From Corallium rubrum (Eukaryota > Cnidaria > Anthozoa > Scleralcyonacea > Coralliidae), in the NCBI GenBank assembly GCA_964035015.1, contig OZ036005.1, positions 7,888,188-7,952,187 on the forward strand: 64,000 bases of DNA, read 5' to 3'. Every line of letters starts with the position of its first letter. Within the stretch, counting starts at the first letter, position 1. A program made the position numbers and the translations under genes. Positions 9,551 through 18,289 of the stretch are shown here, piece after piece. The notes under the pieces are model-generated. The model saw nothing but the letters and a program-made list of their open reading frames with translations, had not been told where the DNA came from and did not search any database.

Positions 9551-11204
9551 TAAGAGACCGTTGTTTACATTTATTATTTGCAGATATACCTTACGACATA
9601 ATTATAAGACGTCTTTTTATGCAACATTTTAAATGTCATATTTGAATATTTATTTTGAATAACAAAATTAATATTTTTTTACTTAAGTGATTATCGGCTT
9701 CGAATATCAATGACGACGTTAACTATCCATGACGCGGAAACTGAGAGCCATGTATAATGTAATTGTTTTTGTATAGAAACACATTTATATGTTTTATAGT
9801 TCTTCGGACTATTTCAAAAAGTTAACCATACCAATCGTTAAAATACTAATCAAATAAATATAATATATTTAACAATTTAATATTCACCGAAGTGGAGGTG
9901 AATAGTGCCTACACTGAGGTGATCACTCTTCAACTTAATTTTGTTGACTATTCTCGTTATTCTACAACATCAGCCTTGTTTATCAACAAAATCTCCTGCT
10001 TTGTAAACAAAGCGGAAGATTATCGTCAACAGCCAAAGAGGCTAGAATTCGTAAAAGCAAAATATAGTTCGTAGAACCAATATTTTAGCTTCCTTAAAAT
10101 ATAAGAAAAGTTTAAAATATTTCATTATGACAAGAAGCATATAATCAGTCTATCATATATTTGTGTAGGTACTACCATTCGATTGCAAGGACCATTTATC
10201 AATAATGGTAATGGGCGTGTTGAAATATTTCACAAGGGAATATGGGGAACAGTTTGTGATGACAACTGGGACATGAACGATGCTAAAGTGGCTTGTCGAC
10301 AACTTGGCTTTGCAGGAGCTGAAGAAGCTCATCAAGGTAGTAAAGTTCCAGATGGTAATGGAACAATATGGCTTGCCAACGTTGCTTGTGTAGGAAATGA
10401 ACAACATTTAGCCGACTGTAGTCATCGAGGATGGGGAATCCATAATTGTGGACACCATGAAGATGCTGGTGTACGATGTAATGTAACAGACGAATTTTTA
10501 TACGTAATATATATATATCGTTTACCTTGTTTGAGAGAAGAAAGGACATTTTTGAGAGATTTTTTACTGACGCACTATTATGCATATTTTTTAAATTGAA
10601 AAATACTCACATGTATAAAACAGGTGCTAGCACTCCCGAATGGTCAGCTTAAATAGCACTATATATACATCGTTATTTTAATTAAAAATTATTTAGTGGC
10701 CATTTTTGAGTATTAAAAAGAAAAGAGTCTACAAAGCATATTTTGATGACAAGTTTGGTGTAATGTCACTTATGACGTCAGAACTGATATTTTCCGAAGG
10801 CATTTCCGACAATGTACCATTTTGAATTGAAGATTTCCAGTTACAAAAACCTCAATATCTCCAAAACTTTAAATAATTTTCTGTCGAAATTTTGTCAGTG
10901 AGTTATTATATAGGTTAATGTAATAGTAAAAAAGAAGATTAACGTTGCATTTCCTTTTTAAAGAGACAAAATAGAAAATAAAATTAACAGTGACAGCATA
11001 TAAACAGGGAAACTCGAACAGTATTGCTACAAAATGTTCAAAATTACTGAAAACGGCTGCCCTGTATTTTCACGTGAGCTTAACTTTTTGGCCGTTTTCT
11101 TCGCCTGTTTGACAAATTACCTTCTACTCATGATGCAAGATGCTGCAGGGCCGGATTATTCACAAGGCACTGCATGTGCCTCTGGGCGTACGGAAGTAAT
11201 GCGG
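9551..11204. repeat. Segmental duplication, copy 1 (partner 22468-24110)
   Basis: From TAAGAGACCGTTGTTTACAT at 9551 the sequence is highly similar to that from 22468, through the SRCR exon and most of the following intron. Divergence is mainly point changes and small indels. A shorter third copy covers about 28561-29416 and a fourth covers about 37515-37661. This is the repeat unit that multiplied the SRCR-A exon. Confidence 0.75.
10169..10489 (+). CDS. SRCR domain exon 1 (A type, GT donor missing)
   Basis: Encodes one scavenger-receptor cysteine-rich domain. It includes [20 protein letters not shown], the ACRQLGF core, ACVGNEQHLADCSH, HNCGHHEDAG and VRC. Six cysteines are present, the group A pattern, although a single exon encodes the whole domain. 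The acceptor is TTTGTGTAG/GT, phase 1. The homologous 3' end follows GTAACAG at 10489, but the next bases are ACGAAT instead of GTAAAT, so no GT donor is present. Reading through would add residues starting ACGAA and run to a stop at 10597-10599. The role is inferred to be an extracellular binding module. It belongs to the duplicated block 9551-11204. Confidence 0.85.
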
Positions 11205-11345
11205 TTTATCGAAATAGCAAAAATATATTTTGTTGAAGCAATATGTTTTGTTTTTTTATTAAAATTATTTGATTAGCTTCTTTAAATTAAAAATATTTTC
11301 TTATTAGAAGAAACATAATATATATATATCATTTACATTTTGCAG

Positions 11346-11666
11346 GTATTACTATTCGATTGCAAGGACCATTTATCAATAATGGCAGTGGGCGTGTTGA
11401 AATATTTCACCAAGGAAAATGGGGAACAGTTTGTGATAACAACTGGGACTTGATCGATGCTCAAGTGGTTTGTCGACAACTTGGCTTTCTAGGGGCTGTG
11501 GAAGCTCTTCAAAGTAGTGAAGTTCCAGATGGTACTGGAATAATATGGCTTGACGACGTTGCTTGTGTAGGAAATGAACAACAAATAGCCAACTGTAGTC
11601 ATCCAGGATGGGGAAACCATAATTGTGGACACGATGAATATGCTGGTGTACGATGTGATGTAACAG
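11346..11666 (+). CDS. SRCR domain exon 2 (B type)
   Basis: 321 bases encode a complete SRCR domain: [54 protein letters not shown] and VRC. There are six cysteines. The acceptor TTTTGCAG/GT and donor ACAG/GTAAAT are both canonical and phase 1, so the exon is symmetric. It sits about 0.86 kb after the A-type exon in the same ancestral unit. A LINE 3' tail begins about 40 bases downstream of the donor. Confidence 0.9.
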
Positions 11667-11703
11667 GTAAATTTTTATTTGTAATTTATTAATTGTTTAC
11701 CTT

Positions 11704-11930
11704 GTTTGAGTAAGGTAAGGTAAGGTAAGGTAAGGTAAGGTAAGGTAAGGTAAGGTAAGGTAAGGTAAGGTAAGGTAAGGTAAGGTAAGGTAAGGTAAGG
11801 TAAGGTAAGGTAAGGTAAGGTAAGGTAAGGTAAGGTAAGGTAAGGTAAACTTTATTTAGTCACGCTAGGCCCTTAACACAGAAGCGAAGAGCGTAAATAG
11901 TTCAATCTACAGACGCGTGTTGTTTTTTTT
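11704..11930 (-). mobile_element. LINE 3' end with long (TTACC)n tail, joined to a hammerhead 3' half
   Basis: About 140 bases (11711-11849) are uninterrupted GGTAA repeats, which read as (TTACC)n on the minus strand. They are followed by AACTTTATTTAGTCACGCTAG, shortened in the same way as the 3' end of LINE fragments at 24738 and 34425, where only two or three tail units remain. The array is therefore best read as an expanded LINE tail. Next to it (11900-11920) the minus strand reads CACGCGTC, TGTAGATTGAAC. This matches the 3' half of the hammerhead at 33942-33998, but the CTGATGA and GAAA core is absent. Confidence 0.6.
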
Positions 11931-12716
11931 GTAACGTAAGGAACGCTAGTTTGGCATATCTCAAAAAGTACGTGCCACATTGATTCCAATCTTTAATTTT
12001 TTATTTAGATTATGGGTTTCATAATTCATATTTGTTCTATCGGAAATTATTATTTTGCTATAAATAGTTTATTAGAGAAGGACAGTAAGAAATATAAGCT
12101 CGGCATTTAATTTGTCAATGACATATAATGCGTTTCGTTTGTGAAACATTGATAAATGAATGAACATTGAAAAATAATTGCAAGGCTCAATATACTAATA
12201 TAAGCTAGGGTCGGGCTCGTTGCGGACTCCTGGAGTATTAATGTTAGAACCCAGTGACGTAGGCTAACATCAGTGACGATTACCTTTACAACTTGCAAAT
12301 ATATGTTTTACTTGTTTCTTGTAGCAATACGGCAACGGACTAGCTCATGCATGTGTGGCAGGTTGTCGCGGTATATAGGCTTCTAATTGAAGGTTCTTTG
12401 TAGATGCAATAAAATTCATGCGTGTAACATTTATCATTTGCATGTGGACAATTTTCTACGACATTTCTTTGCCGCAATATGTTGCGTTAAAATTGTCACA
12501 AAAATTGTTCCATGTGTAACATTACTTTGAAAGAGGTTTTTTTTTGTTGATTTACTACTTATTGACCGAACGTGAGGTCTGTACTAGTGAAATATTGGAC
12601 CGACGTTTTTAATACGGACTAAAAGCCCACTAACCGCTTAGGAAAGTCTGATTATCGTTAATCTACATGCTTTATACGCAATTCTTTAGATAAAAAAACA
12701 AACACAGTTATGTAGG
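11931..12716. other. No gene seen
   Basis: Intron sequence, AT-rich. About 12600-12716 resembles 8095-8195 (TCTGATTATCGTTAATCTAC, ATGCTTTATACGC), showing it belongs to the repeat that hosts the solo LTR at 12717. Confidence 0.4.
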
Positions 12717-12985
12717 TGTAACGTACCGAGCTACCCAATCAATAGACTTCACGACTTTCAGTCAGACAGAACCTCCTTTATTTAAACAGTATCGTTACTT
12801 TTATACCCTAGGCCCAAGTTGGGCGTTACAAACAAATAACCAAATATAGAAATACAACTATTACGTATATACATGACCAATGTAAAGGAAGGCTGTTACA
12901 GGAAAGGGAGCGTTTACCGCAATTTGCTATATCATGCTTTTACGCGCTAATTCTGCTAACTAATTGTTGATTTACATTCGTCACA
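12717..12985. mobile_element. Solo LTR, 269 bp, 4-bp TSD
   Basis: The insert begins TGTAACGTACCGAG and ends TTCGTCACA, the TG...CA form of an LTR. The direct repeat TAGG flanks it at 12713-12716 and 12986-12989. The repeat copy near 8190 reads GTTATGTAGGCTTGACGC with no insert, so it is an empty site. There are no internal genes, consistent with LTR-LTR recombination. It is not similar to the LTRs of either Gypsy element in this window. Confidence 0.75.
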
Positions 12986-13266
12986 TAGGCTTAACGCAAA
13001 TGTATTTGATTGCTAGAATCGAAATGAATTTATTAAGCGAAAAGGGCACAGTTTTGTTAAAAAAATTGTTGCTACATTTTTGGTGACTAAAATAAAATGT
13101 TCAAGTTCTCAGCCATGCATGCATGTTCGAAAACACAGAACAAAATCTTTAAGACTTAGTAAATTATATTATTTTATGGCACGGATTACTTCCGGTAAAA
13201 TCACGCGCTTTGATTGGTTGCTGACAGGGCGTTTATATACCCTTGAGTACATGGCGCTTGTATATA

Positions 13267-13473
13267 TTTAACATAGATAACGAAAGGAAATTAGGCAGAC
13301 GATGTGCGAGTGCATTCAACTGATAAGGACGGCACCTTAGGCTTAGAGATATATAGTGATAATGTAGATAAAGACCACACGTGTAAAGCATGTTTATAAA
13401 AAGACTAAAATCAAATAAAACTAGTTAGTTCTGGCCAAAGCTGGTCCTGTGTGTTTGTCTTGTGCGTGTAACA
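13267..13473 (+). repeat. Gypsy-1 5' LTR
   Basis: 207 bases matching 20828-21034 except for T instead of G at the second base and one internal T/C change. It ends GTGCGTGTAACA. The terminal TG is therefore mutated to TT here but intact in the 3' copy. Confidence 0.9.
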
Positions 13474-13477
13474 AATC

Positions 13478-13500
13478 TGGTGGCAGCGGTGGGATTGAAC
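13478..13500 (+). promoter_or_regulatory. Primer binding site, tRNA-Leu type
   Basis: TGGTGGCAGCGGTGGGAT starts four bases after the LTR. It is complementary to CCA plus the 3' end and T stem of animal tRNA-Leu of the AAG/TAG class (3' region ...ATCCCACCGCTGCCA, from general knowledge). The following TTGAAC lacks one C relative to a perfect match. Confidence 0.75.
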
Positions 13501-13519
13501 TGAAGAGAGACGATACAAG

Positions 13520-14417
13520 ATGAGTAGTATTTTACCAGGAAAATTTGATGGCAGTTCTGATTTGGCAACTTGGCTGAGAGAGTTTGATGCATGTTGCGAC
13601 GCCAACGGCTGGAAGACCGAAGACAAAATAAAGAAACTACCAGCGTTTCTCCGCGGTCCGACAGCAAGCCATTTTTACGCCATCGACGCGGACGATCGTA
13701 AGAGTTACGAAGATGCCGTTAAAGGTTTGACCGAAGCTATGTGTCCTCCTTCACACCGTGAGAAATATTATCGGGAATTCGAAGCACGGTCGATTAGACC
13801 TGGAGAAGACCCATGCAGCTGTATACAAGTGGGAACTCGAGCAAGCGTTAGAGAAGGCAGACCCATCCCTCGAAGACGGGGCGAAGAAAGCGTTATTGAC
13901 CCGCCAATTCATGAAAGGACTGCCAAACGACATGCAAATTAAGCTTCTCGAGCACGACCCTACCGCGAAATTAGACGACATGCTTTCGTTTGTGCGTCTT
14001 TACCGTGCTGTTCAAGGACGTATCGCGGAGCACCAAGTAAAATACGACGCGGCGGGAACATCTGTGGATTCTGGACAAAGTGCTAAACTGTCAGAACTTA
14101 TGGAGCTCGTGAAAGGCATGGCGGTAAAGCAACGCCAGTTGGAGGAGGCCCTAACCGCAACGACGGCGAACGCTACCCAATCCGAAGGTGCTCCACGCCG
14201 TCCAACCAACCGAAATGTTTCTAGTGTATGCTACACCTGTGGGCAATCAGGACATTTCGCCAAAGACTGCAGACGAAGACAGCAAGGAGCACGTGAGAAT
14301 CCAGTACAATGTTATTCTTGTCAGGGTTTTGGGCATGTAGCACGAAATTGTCCGAATAATTTAAACGGGCAAGGGGTGGATTCGATAGTGGGCAGATTTT
14401 CCACCCCCCGATATTAA
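13520..14417 (+). CDS. gag: Gypsy-1 Gag polyprotein (one-base frameshift)
   Basis: The ATG at 13520 follows the primer site by 20 bases. The N-terminal part (MSSILPGKFDGSSDLATWL..., retrotransposon gag domain) stays in one frame to about 13810. The reading then continues in another frame from AAVYKWELEQALEK to the stop at 14415. A single indel near 13810-13815 explains this. The C-terminal half has the capsid-like QFMKGLPNDMQIKLL region and two CCHC zinc knuckles, CYTCGQSGHFAKDC and CYSCQGFGHVARNC, which bind RNA during particle assembly. The reading frame of the protease begins before the gag stop, overlapping in the +1 frame. Confidence 0.85.
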
Positions 14418-14766
14418 CGAACAGTACTTTGAAAATACCCACGCATCCTTTGTTATATGTAATATAGAAGGCGTACGAGTACAAGCCTTGGTAGATACGG
14501 GTTCAATGAAATCTTTCATTAGGAAAGACATTCAGAATGTCATTGATTTTGACTGTCTTAGAGTAAATAAGTCCGATGAACAATGCAATTCCATTACAGG
14601 AGACTCGCTCGAACTCTTCGGTAACATAAATGTAAATGTAAATTTTTCTGGTAGTCGATACACTTATAGTAATAGTTTTCTTATTAGTAGTAATATTCAG
14701 TTTGACTGCGTGTTAGGTTGGGACTTTTTAGTCAACAACCATGTAGATCTTAGAAGGGGCATGTAG
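14401..14766 (+). CDS. pro: Gypsy-1 aspartic protease region
   Basis: Frame +1 relative to gag, open from about 14401. It contains the retroviral aspartic protease signature LVDTGSMKSFI near 14488 and a downstream hydrophobic FDCVLGWDFL, which fits the Leu-Gly-x-Asp flap and helix region. A TAG at 14764-14766 interrupts it. The frame after the TAG is the same as that of the reverse transcriptase, so the stop is either a mutation or a read-through point. The protease would process Gag-Pol in the particle. Confidence 0.75.
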   Translation, partial: PPPDINEQYFENTHASFVICNIEGVRVQALVDTGSMKSFIRKDIQNVIDFDCLRVNKSDEQCNSITGDSLELFGNINVNVNFSGSRYTYSNSFLISSNIQFDCVLGWDFLVNNHVDLRRGM

Positions 14767-15798
14767 GGGGGGATTAGCTCCTATGTTTTAGCGGGTCCTC
14801 ACGAGAAAACACCGGTTTGTGCTAGAGTTGTTCCAAGTGCAACCCATTTATCTGGTGTTGTCGAAGCGAGTGACACTGCGGATAAGCCCGAATGCGGTTT
14901 TGAGCAAGGTGGGGATTCATATTTGTTGTTTCAATCCCGGTATAAGGCACCTACTGAGGTTTGTCTCACTGAAAATGTTGTTATTCCAGCGAGAACGGAG
15001 CTTGTCCTAGAAGGTAAGTTAGTTAAATCAACCTCAGCCGATGTAGGTATGGTCAAAGCTAATGATGCACGCGCTTATGAGCCTGGTATTCATATTTCAC
15101 ATATTGTGGCGCATCCTTGCGGTAAAATTGTACCAGTAAGAATAATGAATAGTTCGCACGAGCCGGTAGAACTCACCGCGGGACGAAAGATAACAGAATT
15201 TCATCAACTAGTAAAGTCTAAACTTCAAACCGCACAATACACTAAGGCAACCAACATGACGTGCGGCGCGACATCCAGTGAAATTAGCTTTAAAAGTCAA
15301 GTGCATGAAGCAATTAGCCCACACCTTAATAGCAAAGACAAAATAAAACTCACGCAATTATTGAGTGAGTTCGCCGATGTTTTTGATGATAAATTAGGCA
15401 CATGTAATGTTACCTCACACAAGATTAACACAGGCATGAACACACCTATTAAGCAAAGACCGCGGCGCTTGCCTTACGCCTATCGCGAAGAGTCAGAACA
15501 ACAAATTCAAGACATACTCGCAAACGGTATTATAACACCAAGCGCTAGCCCTTGGTCAAGCCCAATTGTTTTGGTTAAGAAAAAGAATGGCGAATTAAGA
15601 TTCTGCGTCGACTACCGCAAACTTAACCAAATTACAGTTAACGACAGTCATCCTTTACCACTTATTTCGGACCTTTTGGATAGTGTGAAAGACGCTAAAT
15701 ACTTTAGTTTGCTTGATCTCCGTTCGGGTTACTGGCGGATCCCACTCGCGCAAGAAGATCGCGCCAAAACTGCATTTGTCACGCAAAGTGGGTTATAT
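14767..15798 (+). CDS. pol: Gypsy-1 reverse transcriptase, N-terminal part
   Basis: Same frame as the protease. The RT starts near TPIKQRPRRLPYAYREE, with the fingers motif WSSPIVLVKKKNGELRFCVD, DYRKLNQIT and the first catalytic Asp in SLLDLRSGYWRIPL. The ORF breaks after SGLY at 15798, where the LINE is inserted. The RT resumes at 18290 with EFTRMPFGL. The region between TAG 14764 and about 15300 is a linker with no recognised domain. Confidence 0.9.
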
Positions 15799-18283
15799 TT
15801 ATTCAAACAACAACATAAATACCAGATTTGGTATATAAGATACATACATATAACATATAAACTAAACTACGTGCTCAACTACTGTATAAACTTTCAAAAC
15901 TTGTTAAAACATTAAAACAGTATTTAGCTACCAAAGTCATAATTGTTTTGTCATGCATAGCAATGACATACATAAAAAGGTCTTGGTAGCTAAATTTAGA
16001 AAACGAGTTGTTTATTTTACAGAGTCTTTCCATGAAATTAACTCTAAGATCGGCGAACTTTGTGTTTCTGCATGACATTAAAAGGTGTTGTTCGTTCCCA
16101 ATCTCATTTAGATCACAATGTTTGCATAATCTTTCACTGTATGAAACATTTCCGTGTCGACCAGTTTCAACAGGTAATTTATGAGCTGAAATTCTTAATT
16201 TTGTAACCGCTTGACGATGTTTGAAGTTGCGAATTGAAGAAACCAAAATTTATTTTCAGTTTTTTAAAGACTCTTAATTTGCCATTGTTTCCACCTTGTT
16301 GAATCTGCTCTTTCCAGTATTCAGTATAAAACTCATGTAATTTATTCCTCAAGTAATGGCAAAAATTTCCTTGTTCTTCGGGTGGTATTACAAAATTTTT
16401 AAAATTATTACCTTCTATATTACATAGCTGTAGTAAATATTTTGTGAATAATATTGGTTGTAAATTAGAGTCCATACAGACTCTCGCTGCTTCACCAGCG
16501 AGGGTATCTGTAAAAGTTGAGCTTTTGATGCGAAACCAATATTTTGTTATAAGCGTAGCTATTTGTATAATTAGGGGTTCCCTTCCTAGTTCACCATAGA
16601 CAGCTAAATTAGTAGATTTTGAGTGTACACCTAAGATTATTTTGCAGAATTTTAGATGTAGTCTTTCTATATCATTTGTTAACTTAAAAATTTTGGTTTT
16701 AAACATCGCAAAAGAGTTTATTTTACCCAGTAAGTATGGACCCCAAACTTCGCAGCTGTACAGTAAAACGGGAACTACAGTTGAAGAGAAAAGTTTTAAA
16801 AGTAATTTTATTGGTACATTCTCCACGTTTGAAAAACTTTTGAATAAAGTATTTTTTGTGTTCGTTTAAAATTACCGGAAAAGTGAAAAGTAATACCAAG
16901 GTAACAATATTCATCAACTTGCTCTAGAGCAATATTCCCAAAAGACCAAATTGATGAGAAGTGTGGACGTCTTTGGGTTGGTGTTCCAAACAATAAAACT
17001 TTTGATTTTTTTAAATTAATATTCAACTTCCATTTCTTGGTGTAAAATTCAAGCTTTGTGAGACAGTTTTGTAAGCCAGGCTTGGACTCGGATAGTAAAA
17101 CTAAGTCGTCTGCGTAAAGTAAACAATTTAAATCAGTTTCATCAAGTTTTACTGGGGCACACGAGCTGTTAAATAGATTAGGTATATCATTGATAAACAT
17201 GTTGGATAAGGTGGGACTTAGATTGCATCCTTGTTTTACCCCAATATGGGACTTAAAGAAAGGAGTACTTCCCTTATCCAATTTTACCGAGCAATCAACT
17301 GAGGAATACATACTTAGCATTAGACGTATGAAATTCTTACTACAACCATATTGAATAAGTTTGAAGAAAAGTCCTTCTCTCCACACGCTGTCGTAGGCTT
17401 TTTTAAAGTCGATAAAACAGGCAAAAATTGGTTTTCGTTTTGACTTATAAACATCTATTAAAGTTTTTAGAACTAGTAAATGATCTGCTGTTCTGCAATT
17501 TTTCCGAAAACCGATTTGACATTTACTCATAATTTTGCACTCTTCCAGAAATTTAGTTAAACGAGTATTCATAATCAATGTGAAAAATTTTCCTAGACAG
17601 CTGCCTATACAAATTCCTCTATAGTTACTCGGGTCAATTGTACTACCTGATTTATATATTGGGACTATGAAACCCTTTGACCAATGTGATGGAAACACAC
17701 CGTAGGATAGAATAGTATTAAACAATTTTACAAAATAGGATGGTAAAACTTCGACTGCTAACTTAATGATCTCATTGGACAGTGAATCACCGGCACTGGC
17801 TTTTTTGTTCTTTAATTTCTTTGACAGTTTGCACAATTCTTCAAGTGAGATTGGTTTGTCAAGGGTATCGTTTTTGCAGGCTGCCCAATTATTGAAATCC
17901 TTCACAATTTGAGCTTCGTTGCTTATCTTTTCAGTGTTGAAATTTATCTTGTTCAAATTTCTAAAATAATCAAACCATTCCGATGATGGTATTTCATTAG
18001 ACGTACATGATTTACGTGTTTTTATAGAATTAACTAGCTTCCAGAATTCTTTAGGATTGTTATTGGATAAAATTTCAATTTGATTTAGTATAGAATTATG
18101 AAATTGTCTTTTTTGTTTCTTAACCATGCGTTTATATTCCTTTCTTTTTGCAAAAAATAGATGACGTAAATAGACATCATTAGGATATTTTGTCAGTAAA
18201 CTTCCTAAATTTCTCAAATTCTTTTTAAGAGTATATGGCAATTTGTATCATACCATTTTTGTTTCACCTTTGTTTTGTTTTTA
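15799..18283 (-). mobile_element. 5'-truncated non-LTR retrotransposon nested in Gypsy-1
   Basis: TTATAT occurs once on each side (15793-15798 and 18284-18289), while the interrupted Gypsy codons need it only once, so it is the target duplication. The insert lies in the opposite orientation. It encodes reverse transcriptase and a C-terminal region but no endonuclease, so its 5' end is missing. The 3' terminus on the minus strand ends TTGTTGTTTGAATAA without a long poly(A). Confidence 0.9.
15875..18241 (-). CDS. LINE reverse transcriptase ORF2, partial, with two frameshifts
   Basis: The first frame (18241 to 16808) carries the RT: KKASAGDSLSNEIIK, VPIYKSGSTIDPSNYRGIC, the catalytic DFKKAYDSVWR, GVKQGCNLSPTLSNMFIND and YADDLVLLSES. 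A shift near 16820 leads into 16826-16179, with the thumb and connection-like LLYSCEVWGPYLLG and LHLKFCKIILGV. A second shift near 16240 leads into 16246-15875, with LCKHCDLNEIGNEQHLLMSC, a Cys/His motif typical of the C-terminus of such LINE proteins. The clade is uncertain (RTE/CR1-like). It has been inactive since insertion because of the shifts and the 5' truncation. Confidence 0.9.
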
Positions 18284-18289
18284 TTATAT

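Noticed and set aside
9892..10074. Small + strand ORF upstream of SRCR exon 1 (and its copy at 22805)
   Set aside because: It lies in the duplicated intron; the copies differ by frame-changing indels.
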